Under the pieces are notes generated by a model. It did not search any database. It saw only the letters and a program-made list of their open reading frames with translations, and was not told where the DNA came from. From Microcella daejeonensis (GTDB lineage Bacteria > Actinomycetota > Actinomycetes > Actinomycetales > Microbacteriaceae): a stretch of 64,000 bases of DNA. Of this stretch, positions 54,141-64,000 are shown piece by piece (positions within the stretch are counted from its first letter, which is position 1; every line of letters begins with the position of its first letter). Position numbers and translations under genes: made by a program. The stretch covers positions 2,418,001-2,482,000 of the forward strand of contig NZ_CP113089.1 in the NCBI RefSeq assembly GCF_026625045.1. The letters run 5' to 3'.

Positions 54141-55135
54141 CCTCCCCGGAGCGCCCCGGCACCGATAGCGCCGCCCGTGCGGGTCGCGTCGTCATCGCCG
54201 GGGCCTCCGGCTTCATCGGCGGGCGTCTCGAATCCGCCTATCAGCAGCGCGGATGGCGGGTCGATCGGATCGGGCGCCGTGAGCGCGTGCGATGGGGCGA
54301 CGCCGCAGGGATCGCCGACCTGCTCGACGGGGCCGATGTCCTCATCAACCTCGCCGGCAAGAGCGTCAACTGCCGCTACACCGCGGCGAACCGCGCCGAG
54401 ATCCTGCGCTCGCGCGTGGAGACGACCCGCGAGCTCGGTCTCGCGATCGCCCGCGCCGGCACCCCTCCGCCGCTGTGGATCAACGCCTCCACGGCGACGA
54501 TCTACCGCCACGCGATGGATCGTCCGCAGACGGAGTCGACGGGCGAGATCGGTCGAGGGTTCTCGGTGTCGGTGGCCACCGCCTGGGAGGAGGCGCTCCT
54601 CGACCCCGACCTGCCCGGCACGCGCCGCATCGCCCTGCGCCTGCCGATCGTGCTCGGCGACGGCAGCGCGCTCGCCCCGCTCGTCGCGCTCACCCGGCTC
54701 GGCGCCGGGGGAGCGCAGAGCGACGGCCGCTGGTTCCCCTCACGGCGGCGCCGCGCGGCGGGCACCGAGAACCCGCAGCGCAGCCGCGACGGCCGGCAGC
54801 GGTTCAGCTGGGTGCATCTCGACGACGTCGTGCGCATCGTCGAATGGCTCGAGACCCGGCCCGGCATCGAGGGGCCGATCAACGCGGCCGCGCCGAATCC
54901 CGAGACGAACGCCGAGCTCATGGCGCACCTGCGCCGCATCCTGAACAGGCCCGTCGGGCCGGCAATGCCGCGATGGATGCTCGAGCTCGGCTCGATCGCG
55001 ATCCGCACTGAGAGCGAGCTCGTGCTCAAGAGCCGCTGGGTGGTGCCGGAGCGGCTCGAGGCCGCCGGGTTCCGCTTCGAGCACCCGCATCTCGAGGAGG
55101 CGCTGCGGAGCATCCTCTCGCCGTCGCGGAGCTGA
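54137..55135 (+). CDS. NAD(P)-dependent epimerase of the TIGR01777/DUF1731 family
   Basis: 332-residue extended SDR. N-terminal nucleotide loop VVIAGASGFIGGRLE, then LINLAGKSVNCRYTAANRAEIL which is characteristic of this family (core NLAGKSVNCRYT), WINASTATIYRH, and FSWVHLDDVVRIVEW. The C-terminal DUF1731 segment (about 280-330) ends VVPERLEAAGFRFEHP. A 45-residue Arg/Gly-rich insertion near residues 195-225 interrupts the usual short loop. Substrate unknown; homologs are linked to cell division or sugar-nucleotide chemistry. Overlaps the peptidase stop. Confidence 0.87.
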   Translation: MTSPERPGTDSAARAGRVVIAGASGFIGGRLESAYQQRGWRVDRIGRRERVRWGDAAGIADLLDGADVLINLAGKSVNCRYTAANRAEILRSRVETTRELGLAIARAGTPPPLWINASTATIYRHAMDRPQTESTGEIGRGFSVSVATAWEEALLDPDLPGTRRIALRLPIVLGDGSALAPLVALTRLGAGGAQSDGRWFPSRRRRAAGTENPQRSRDGRQRFSWVHLDDVVRIVEWLETRPGIEGPINAAAPNPETNAELMAHLRRILNRPVGPAMPRWMLELGSIAIRTESELVLKSRWVVPERLEAAGFRFEHPHLEEALRSILSPSRS

Positions 55136-55162
55136 ACTCCCGGAGAACGACGAGGCGGGCGT

Positions 55163-55355
55163 TTGCCGCGGAGTCATCGGGCGGGATAGGCTGGGGAGTC
55201 GTCGATTTGACGTACATCCTGTCCGCTTGCCCGGGCTCCGATCGCAATGCACCCGCACTGCGGCGGAAATCACCACCTGCGACATCATCAGCATCCCGCG
55301 CCGCGCGATGCGTCGCCCCGGGCCCGACCCATGTCCGCATCGGAGCAACTACTAC
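55163..55355 (+). promoter_or_regulatory. rpsA promoter and 157-nt leader
   Basis: A -35-like TTGCCG (55163-55168), 18-nt spacer and TAGGCT (55187-55192) form the best two-part promoter in the window. Transcription from about 55199 leaves a leader of about 157 nt before the rpsA ATG, far longer than others here. It ends with a ggagc ribosome site and an AT-richer actactac run. The length suggests post-transcriptional control, as for other ribosomal-protein genes, but I could not define a specific fold. Confidence 0.55.
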
Positions 55356-56801
55356 ATGACCATCGTAACGACCAAGGCCCCCAAGCAGATCGCCATCAAC
55401 GACATCGGCTCTGCTGAAGACTTCCTGGCCGCGGTCGAGAAGACCCTCAAGTTCTTCAACGACGGCGACCTCATCGAGGGCACCGTGGTGAAGATCGACC
55501 GCGACGAGGTCCTCCTCGACGTCGGCTACAAGACCGAGGGCGTCATCCCCTCGCGCGAGCTCTCGATCAAGCACGACGTCGACCCCACCGAGGTCGTCAG
55601 CGTCGGCGACACCGTCGAGGCCCTCGTCCTCCAGAAGGAGGACAAGGAAGGCCGCCTCATCCTGTCCAAGAAGCGCGCCCAGTACGAGCGCGCATGGGGG
55701 GACGTCGAGAAGATCAAGGACGCCGACGGCGTGGTGACCGGTCAGGTCATCGAGGTCGTCAAGGGCGGCCTCATCGTCGACATCGGTCTTCGCGGCTTCC
55801 TCCCCGCCTCGCTCATCGAGCTGCGCCGCGTGCGCGACCTCACCCCGTACCTGGGTCAGGAGCTCGAGGCGAAGATCCTGGAGCTCGACAAGAACCGCAA
55901 CAACGTCGTCCTGTCGCGCCGCGCCCTGCTCGAGCAGACGCAGTCCGAGAGCCGCACGACGTTCCTCAACAACCTGGCCAAGGGCCAGGTCCGCAAGGGC
56001 GTCGTCTCGTCGATCGTCAACTTCGGCGCGTTCGTCGACCTCGGCGGCGTCGACGGTCTCGTCCACGTCTCCGAGCTCAGCTGGAAGCACATCGAGCACG
56101 CCAGCGAGGTCGTCGAGGTCGGCCAGGAGGTCACCGTCGAGATCCTCGAGGTCGACCTCGAGCGCGAGCGCGTGTCGCTCTCGCTCAAGGCGACGCAGGA
56201 GGACCCGTGGCAGGTCTTCGCCCGCACCCACGCGATCGGCCAGGTCGCACCGGGCAAGGTCACGAAGCTCGTCCCGTTCGGCGCCTTCGTGCGCGTGGCG
56301 GACGGCATCGAGGGCCTCGTGCACATCTCGGAGCTCTCGGGCAAGCACGTCGAGCTCGCCGAGCAGATCGTCGCCGTGGGCGACGAGGTGTTCGTCAAGG
56401 TCATCGACATCGACCTCGAGCGCCGTCGCATCTCGCTGAGCCTCAAGCAGGCCAACGAGGGCGTCGACCCCGAGGGCACCGAGTTCGACCCCGCGGTGTA
56501 CGGCATGCCGACCGAGTACGACGAGGCCGGCAACTACAAGTACCCCGAGGGCTTCGACCCCGAGTCGGGCGAGTGGAAGGAAGGCTTCGACGAGCAGCGC
56601 GCCAAGTGGGAGCAGGACTACGCTGCCGCCCAGGCCCGCTACGAGGCGCACAAGAAGCAGGTCGCCGCGTCGCTCACCGAGGAGGCCGCTCTCGACCTCC
56701 CCAGCGGCTCGACGTTCAGCTCCGACACCGCCGGCAGCGGAACGCTCGCCGACGACGAGTCGCTCGCCGCTCTGCGCGAGAAGCTCTCGAGCAACAGCTA
56801 G
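55356..56801 (+). CDS. rpsA: 30S ribosomal protein S1
   Basis: 481-residue RNA-binding protein with four S1 (OB-fold) repeats, roughly at residues 35-105, 120-190, 205-280 and 290-370 (LIEGTVVKIDRDEVLLDVGYKTEGVIP, core GYKTEGVIP; SIVNFGAFVDLGGVDGLVH; LVPFGAFVRVADGIEGLVH). The C-terminal 100 residues are acidic, rich in Tyr, Glu and Ala. Four repeats and this length match mycobacterial S1 rather than the six-repeat enterobacterial form. The ATG at 55356 follows ggagc. Codon choice is more uniform than in neighbours, as expected for a highly expressed gene. Confidence 0.96.
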   Translation: MTIVTTKAPKQIAINDIGSAEDFLAAVEKTLKFFNDGDLIEGTVVKIDRDEVLLDVGYKTEGVIPSRELSIKHDVDPTEVVSVGDTVEALVLQKEDKEGRLILSKKRAQYERAWGDVEKIKDADGVVTGQVIEVVKGGLIVDIGLRGFLPASLIELRRVRDLTPYLGQELEAKILELDKNRNNVVLSRRALLEQTQSESRTTFLNNLAKGQVRKGVVSSIVNFGAFVDLGGVDGLVHVSELSWKHIEHASEVVEVGQEVTVEILEVDLERERVSLSLKATQEDPWQVFARTHAIGQVAPGKVTKLVPFGAFVRVADGIEGLVHISELSGKHVELAEQIVAVGDEVFVKVIDIDLERRRISLSLKQANEGVDPEGTEFDPAVYGMPTEYDEAGNYKYPEGFDPESGEWKEGFDEQRAKWEQDYAAAQARYEAHKKQVAASLTEEAALDLPSGSTFSSDTAGSGTLADDESLAALREKLSSNS

Positions 56802-56822
56802 ATCAGCAGCACGCACCACCGC

Positions 56823-56858
56823 GAACGGGCCGCTCTCCTCACGGAGGGCGGCCCGTTC
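56823..56858. terminator. Bidirectional terminator between rpsA and the DUF4126 gene
   Basis: gaacgggccgc (56823-56833) and gcggcccgttc (56848-56858) form a perfect 11-bp stem; the loop contains a further ctcc/ggag pairing. It lies 21 nt after the rpsA stop and 27 nt before the convergent stop. Arms share the GAACGG...CCGTTC ends with the pyk terminator. Confidence 0.8.
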
Positions 56859-56885
56859 CGCGTTCCCGGACGCGCGGCCGCGGTC

Positions 56886-57482
56886 TCAGGCGGGGGAGAC
56901 CGACCGTCGCCGACGACGCGCGCGCCGCAGCGCCACGACCACCACGACCACGGCGCCGATGAGCGCCACGACCACGAGCACGGGGATGAGCAGCGCGAGG
57001 ACGCTCAGCAGGAGGGCGCCGGCATCCTCGGTGACCGAGAGGATCGGGGCGGCCGCGCCGGCGGTCAGCGCGTTCGCGGCCGGCCGGATCGCCATCTTCG
57101 CGAGGTGCACGAGCAGGGCGATGACGACGCCGATGACGACGGGGACCCAGTTGCCCGACTCCACGAACGCGGCGGGGTCGCTCACGGCGGCCGTCTCGCT
57201 CGTCGCGCCCGTGCCGAAGACGATGCCGCCGGATGCCGGGCGCACGATCGTCTGCAGCCAGTCGTTGACCGTGTCCACGACGGGCACCTTGTCGGCGACG
57301 AGCTCGATGACCAGCAGCACCGCGATGATGCCGAGCACCCACTCGTTCTCGAGCCACGCCCATCCGGCGGGCAGCTGCACGACGTCGAGGAACCGCCCCG
57401 CGAGCCCGAGGGCGAGCAGCGGCACGTAGGCGTTGAGTCCGGCCGCGACCGCGAGGCCCGTCCCGGTCAGCACTTCGAGCAC
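56886..57482 (-). CDS. DUF4126 family membrane protein
   Basis: 198-residue integral membrane protein. The N-terminal TGTGLAVAAGLNAYVPLLALGL is the conserved DUF4126 block, followed by a helix with LVIELVADKVPVVDTVNDWLQT, and ASGGIVFG. About five transmembrane segments; basic RRARRRRRS tail at the cytoplasmic C terminus. Function unknown. Start GTG at 57482 with a purine-rich (aaggggg) site upstream; a second GTG three codons later is also possible. Divergent from coaE, convergent with rpsA. Confidence 0.84.
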   Translation of the reverse strand: MLEVLTGTGLAVAAGLNAYVPLLALGLAGRFLDVVQLPAGWAWLENEWVLGIIAVLLVIELVADKVPVVDTVNDWLQTIVRPASGGIVFGTGATSETAAVSDPAAFVESGNWVPVVIGVVIALLVHLAKMAIRPAANALTAGAAAPILSVTEDAGALLLSVLALLIPVLVVVALIGAVVVVVVALRRARRRRRSVSPA

Positions 57483-57526
57483 GAGAGGCCCCCTTCGGTC
57501 GTCGGTGCCGTCATGGTAGCGGGCGG

Positions 57527-57532
57527 TACAGT
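57527..57532 (+). promoter_or_regulatory. Leaderless -10 box for coaE (TACAGT)
   Basis: TACAGT ends 7 nt before the ATG at 57540, with no ribosome site. It lies in the 57-nt gap shared with the divergent DUF4126 gene. Confidence 0.55.
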
Positions 57533-57539
57533 CGGCGCT

Positions 57540-58163
57540 ATGAACGTCATCGGTCTCACGGGCGGCATCGCCGCGGGGAAGTCGGCGGTCGCGGCGCGCT
57601 TCGCCGAGCTCGGCGCGCGCATCATCGACGCCGACGCGCTCGCCCGCGAGGTCGTCGAGCCGGGCACTCCCGCTCTCGCCGCGATCGTCGAGCGATTCGG
57701 CCCCGGCGTGCTCGACGCCACCGGCGCGCTCGATCGGGCGGCCCTCGGCGCGATCATCTTCGGCGACGACGCGCAGCGCCTGGCGCTCAACGCCATCGTG
57801 CATCCTGCCGTGCGCGAGGCCTACGCGCGCCGCGTCGCGGCGATCGAGGCGGAGGATCCCGCTGCCGTGACCATCTACGACGTGCCGCTGCTCGCCGAGG
57901 CGCGGGCCGCGAGCGAGTTCAGCGCGGTGATCGTGGTGGATGCCCCTGCCGCCACCCGCATCGAGCGTCTCGTCACCCTGCGCGGCATGGAGCGCCCGGC
58001 CGCCGAGGCCCGCGTGGCCGCGCAGATCCCCGACGCCGAGCGCCGGGCCATGGCCGACCACGTCATCGACGCCTCGGGCAGCCTCGAGCGCACGCTCGAG
58101 CAGGTGGATGCGCTGTGGGAGTCGATCCTCGCCGAGCGCGCGGCGGGCATCCCCTCGGCCTGA
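57540..58163 (+). CDS. coaE: Dephospho-CoA kinase
   Basis: 207-residue P-loop kinase, last step of CoA synthesis. Walker A GLTGGIAAGKSAV, IDADALAREVVEPG, the HPAVREAYARR block, YDVPLLAEARA and the lid/adenine region ERLVTLRGMERPAAEARVAAQ (core TLRGMERPAAEAR). Single-domain form; mycobacterial CoaE carries an additional C-terminal domain that is absent here. Same rpsA-coaE-uvrB order as in mycobacteria. Confidence 0.95.
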   Translation: MNVIGLTGGIAAGKSAVAARFAELGARIIDADALAREVVEPGTPALAAIVERFGPGVLDATGALDRAALGAIIFGDDAQRLALNAIVHPAVREAYARRVAAIEAEDPAAVTIYDVPLLAEARAASEFSAVIVVDAPAATRIERLVTLRGMERPAAEARVAAQIPDAERRAMADHVIDASGSLERTLEQVDALWESILAERAAGIPSA

Positions 58164-58195
58164 TCGGCGCCCAGCAGGATGTCGGTGGCGAGTCC

Positions 58196-58201
58196 TAGGC
58201 T
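58196..58201 (+). promoter_or_regulatory. Leaderless -10 box for uvrB (TAGGCT)
   Basis: TAGGCT ends exactly 6 nt before the uvrB ATG at 58208; the spacer ctcccc has no ribosome-binding potential. No SOS box was recognised nearby. Confidence 0.65.
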
Positions 58202-58207
58202 CTCCCC

Positions 58208-60277
58208 ATGCAACCCACGCGCTCGGTCCGCCCCTTCGAGGTCGTCAGCGAGTACACGCCGAGCGGTGATCAGCCGCAGGCGATCGCCGAGCTGACGGCG
58301 CGCATCAACGCCGGTGAGACCGACATCGTGCTGCTCGGCGCGACCGGTACGGGCAAGTCCGCGACGACGGCCTGGCTCATCGAGCAGGTGCAGCGACCGA
58401 CGCTCGTGCTCGCGCACAACAAGACCCTCGCCGCGCAGCTGGCGACCGAGTTCCGCGAGCTCATGCCGCACAACGCGGTCGAGTACTTCGTCTCGTACTA
58501 CGACTACTACCAGCCCGAGGCCTACGTGCCGCAGACCGACACCTTCATCGAGAAGGACAGCTCGGTCAACGCGGAGGTCGAGCGGCTGCGCCACTCGACG
58601 ACCAACTCGCTGCTGAGCCGGCGCGACGTCGTCGTCGTCTCGACGGTCTCCTGCATCTACGGCCTCGGCGCCGCGGAGGAGTACCTCGAGGCGATGGTGG
58701 CCCTGCAGGTGGGGGAGCAGATCTCGCGCGAGACGCTCATCCGCCGCTTCGTCGGCATGCAGTACCAGCGCAACGACGTCGACTTCTCGCGGGGCAAGTT
58801 CCGCGTGCGGGGCGACACGATCGAGATCATCCCGGTGTACGAGGAGCTCGCGATCCGCATCGAGATGTTCGGCGATGAGATCGAGGGCCTGTTCGCTCTG
58901 CACCCGCTCACGGGCGCCGTCGTCAAGAAGCTCGACGCGGTCTCCGTCTTCCCGGCGACGCACTACGCGGCCTCGCCCGACACGATGCAGCGGGCGATGG
59001 TGAGCATCCGGGAGGAGCTCGAGCCGCGCCTGGCCGAGCTCGAGCGGCAGGGCAAGCTGCTCGAGGCGCAGCGGCTCCGCATGCGCACGACCTTCGACCT
59101 CGAGATGATGGAGCAGATCGGGTTCTGCAACGGCATCGAGAACTACTCGCGACACATCGACGGTCGGCAGCCGGGCGAGGCGCCCAACTGCCTGCTCGAC
59201 TACTTCCCCGAGGACTTCCTCGTCGTGATCGACGAGAGCCACGTGACGGTGCCCCAGATCGGCGCGATGTACGAGGGCGACGCCTCGCGCAAGCGCACGC
59301 TCGTCGAGCACGGCTTCCGGCTGCCCAGCGCGCTCGACAACCGTCCGCTGCGGTGGGAGGAGTTCCTCGACCGCACGGGTCAGAAGGTCTACCTCTCGGC
59401 GACGCCGGGCAAGTACGAGCTCGGCATCACCGACACGGTCGTCGAGCAGATCATCCGCCCGACGGGGCTCGTCGATCCGCAGATCGTCGTGAAGCCGAGC
59501 CTCGGCCAGATCGACGACCTGCTCGAGCAGGTTCGCGTGCGCGTCGAGCGCGACGAGCGCGTCCTGGTCACGACCCTCACGAAGAAGATGGCGGAGGAGC
59601 TGACCGCGTTCCTGCAGGAGGCCGGGGTGCGCGTGCAGTACCTCCACTCCGACGTCGACACCCTCCGCCGGGTCGAGCTGCTGCGCGAGCTCCGGCAGGG
59701 CGTCTTCGACGTCCTCGTCGGCATCAACCTGCTGCGCGAGGGCCTCGACCTGCCCGAGGTCTCCCTCGTCGCGATCCTCGACGCCGACAAGGAGGGCTTC
59801 CTGCGCTCCTCGACCTCGCTCATCCAGACGATCGGCCGCGCGGCGCGCAATGTCTCCGGCGAGGTGCACATGTACGCCGACGTCGTCACGCCCTCGATGG
59901 CGCAGGCCATCGAGGAGACCACCCGCCGTCGTGAGCGCCAGGTCGAGTACAACCTCGCCAACGGCATCGATCCGACGCCGCTGCGCAAGAAGATCGCCGA
60001 CATCACCGACCAGCTCGTGCGCGAGGGCGAGGACACCGCCGAGCTGCTCGCCGCCAGAGCGCAGGGCGGCAAGAAGTCGCCCACCCCGCGCCTGCGCCGC
60101 GAGGGCAAGGCCGCCGAGGGCGCCGCCGAGCTCGAGTCGATCGTCGCCGACCTGACCGCCCAGATGCTGCAGGCCGCCGAGGAGCTCAAGTTCGAGCTCG
60201 CCGGGCGCCTGCGCGACGAGGTGCAGGAGCTCAAGCGCGAGCTGCGGCAGATGGTCGAGGCGGGGCACGTGCGCTGA
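58208..60277 (+). CDS. uvrB: Excinuclease ABC subunit B
   Basis: 689-residue damage-verification helicase of nucleotide excision repair. Walker [15 protein letters not shown], the beta-hairpin [20 protein letters not shown] (core [10 protein letters not shown]), [17 protein letters not shown], and helicase motifs [20 protein letters not shown] and QTIGRAARN are present. The C-terminal UVR motif that contacts UvrC (about 650-685, [20 protein letters not shown] core) is intact. uvrA follows, then uvrC, giving the full UvrABC set. Confidence 0.97.
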   Translation: MQPTRSVRPFEVVSEYTPSGDQPQAIAELTARINAGETDIVLLGATGTGKSATTAWLIEQVQRPTLVLAHNKTLAAQLATEFRELMPHNAVEYFVSYYDYYQPEAYVPQTDTFIEKDSSVNAEVERLRHSTTNSLLSRRDVVVVSTVSCIYGLGAAEEYLEAMVALQVGEQISRETLIRRFVGMQYQRNDVDFSRGKFRVRGDTIEIIPVYEELAIRIEMFGDEIEGLFALHPLTGAVVKKLDAVSVFPATHYAASPDTMQRAMVSIREELEPRLAELERQGKLLEAQRLRMRTTFDLEMMEQIGFCNGIENYSRHIDGRQPGEAPNCLLDYFPEDFLVVIDESHVTVPQIGAMYEGDASRKRTLVEHGFRLPSALDNRPLRWEEFLDRTGQKVYLSATPGKYELGITDTVVEQIIRPTGLVDPQIVVKPSLGQIDDLLEQVRVRVERDERVLVTTLTKKMAEELTAFLQEAGVRVQYLHSDVDTLRRVELLRELRQGVFDVLVGINLLREGLDLPEVSLVAILDADKEGFLRSSTSLIQTIGRAARNVSGEVHMYADVVTPSMAQAIEETTRRRERQVEYNLANGIDPTPLRKKIADITDQLVREGEDTAELLAARAQGGKKSPTPRLRREGKAAEGAAELESIVADLTAQMLQAAEELKFELAGRLRDEVQELKRELRQMVEAGHVR

Positions 60278-60376
60278 TGCGGGCGGGCTCGCCGATCCGG
60301 CGTCGACGGGGCGGGATGCCCGGCTCGGGCTTGCGCGGGGGCTGGGCGCCCACGGGGGAATGTCGGGGGTCGCACG

Positions 60377-60382
60377 TAGAAT
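60377..60382 (+). promoter_or_regulatory. Leaderless -10 box for uvrA (TAGAAT)
   Basis: TAGAAT, close to the TATAAT consensus, ends 7 nt before a GTG at 60390. This decides the start codon: ATGs at 60360 and 60381 lie upstream of or inside the box. Confidence 0.6.
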
Positions 60383-60389
60383 GACGCGA

Positions 60390-63476
<3,087 letters not shown>

Positions 63477-63496
63477 GCATCCGTGCGAGCGGCGGC

Positions 63497-64000
63497 ATGA
63501 CGCCTCAGGAGACACGGGAGTCCTGGCGGCCCCGGCGCGGCGAGATCCCCACCGAGCCGGGCGTGTACCGGTTCCGGGACGACGCGGGCCGGGTGCTCTA
63601 CGTGGGCAAGGCGAAGAACCTGCGCCAGCGCCTGAGCAATTACTTCCAGCCGCTGCACACGCTCCACGAGCGCACCCGTCGCATGGTGACGACGGCCCGC
63701 GGCGTGGAGTGGACGGTCGTCGGCAGCGAGCTCGAGGCGCTGCAGCTCGAGTACGGCTGGATCAAGGAGTTCGCCCCGCCCTTCAACGTCAAGTTCCGCG
63801 ACGACAAGACCTACCCCTATCTGGCGATCACCCTCGGCGACGCCGTGCCCCGCGTCATGGTGACCCGCACCCGCGGGATCCCGGGCGCGCGCTACTTCGG
63901 GCCGTACACGAAGGTCTGGGCGGTGCGCGAGAGCGTCGACATCATGCTCAAGGCGTTCCCGATGCGGTCGTGCAGCGAGGCGACCTACAAGCGTGCGCGC
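63497..64000 (+). CDS. uvrC: Excinuclease ABC subunit C, N-terminal part (3' end outside window)
   Basis: First 168 codons of the dual-incision nuclease. The GIY-YIG domain is visible as [26 protein letters not shown], shown by PGVYRF and [13 protein letters not shown], followed by [29 protein letters not shown] and GARYFGPYT. The frame stays open to the window end. The ATG at 63497 is 20 nt after uvrA; upstream gagcggcgg is a weak ribosome site, so it is probably in one operon with uvrA. Confidence 0.94.
   Translation, partial: MTPQETRESWRPRRGEIPTEPGVYRFRDDAGRVLYVGKAKNLRQRLSNYFQPLHTLHERTRRMVTTARGVEWTVVGSELEALQLEYGWIKEFAPPFNVKFRDDKTYPYLAITLGDAVPRVMVTRTRGIPGARYFGPYTKVWAVRESVDIMLKAFPMRSCSEATYKRAR

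Noticed and set aside
60360-60389. Upstream ATG (60360) as uvrA start
   Set aside because: The ten extra residues are not typical of UvrA and the well-placed TAGAAT box at 60377-60382 would lie inside the coding region.

Overview
The window is very GC-rich actinobacterial chromosome. Gene content, gene order, the guanylate kinase fused to an mIHF-like domain, and abundant GTG starts with 1-8 nt gene overlaps point to Microbacteriaceae or a close relative (inference from synteny and protein character; no database search was possible). I see no transposase, phage gene, CRISPR array or rRNA. It is a housekeeping region with one short accessory insertion. Almost all genes are on the + strand; only three protein genes and one tRNA are on the - strand.

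Layout. 1-7945: end of alaS, ruvX, mltG, then the shikimate/chorismate genes aroE-aroC-aroK-aroB-aroQ, then efp-nusB. 8102-12169: accessory block with an aliphatic-sulfonate/nitrate-type ABC transporter (ATPase, lipoprotein, permease), a SnoaL/NTF2-like protein and a cyclase-family hydrolase. 12183-21008: pyrimidine operon pyrR-pyrB-pyrC-(membrane protein)-carA-carB-pyrF, with a PyrR-binding RNA leader. 21005-29527: mIHF-guanylate kinase fusion, rpoZ, coaBC, metK, a PriA-like protein, fmt, rsmB. 29524-47159: rpe, an FKBP isomerase, hisE-hisG-hisF-hisI, trpE-(two small membrane proteins)-trpC-trpB-trpA, lgt, gltB-gltD, pyk. 47200-48520: a bidirectional terminator, a - strand membrane protein and a - strand tRNA-Leu(CAA) whose 3' end is followed by three 80-bp tandem repeats carrying copies of the tRNA tail. 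48570-64000: pdtaR-type ANTAR regulator, thioesterase (-), polA, a DUF885 peptidase, a TIGR01777-type epimerase, rpsA, a DUF4126 membrane protein (-), coaE, uvrB, uvrA and the start of uvrC. The order pdtaR/polA/rpsA/coaE/uvrB/uvrA and pyrR...carB-pyrF-mihF-gmk-rpoZ-coaBC-metK-priA-fmt matches what is known from mycobacteria.

How the genes work together. Chorismate made by the aro genes feeds trpE. Glutamine/glutamate supply (gltBD) and carbamoyl phosphate (carAB) feed amino-acid and pyrimidine synthesis. The trp set here lacks trpD and trpF, and the his set lacks most of the pathway including hisA, so these must lie elsewhere. The uvrA-uvrB-uvrC excision repair genes, polA and ruvX form a DNA-maintenance theme.

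Regulation. A recurring signature is a TANNNT box (usually TAGGCT) 6-8 nt upstream of the start codon with little or no Shine-Dalgarno sequence, the expected layout of leaderless transcription. A second DNA-level signal is the word GGGGGAG, which I found 23 times on the + strand and not once in reverse complement, including inside - strand genes.
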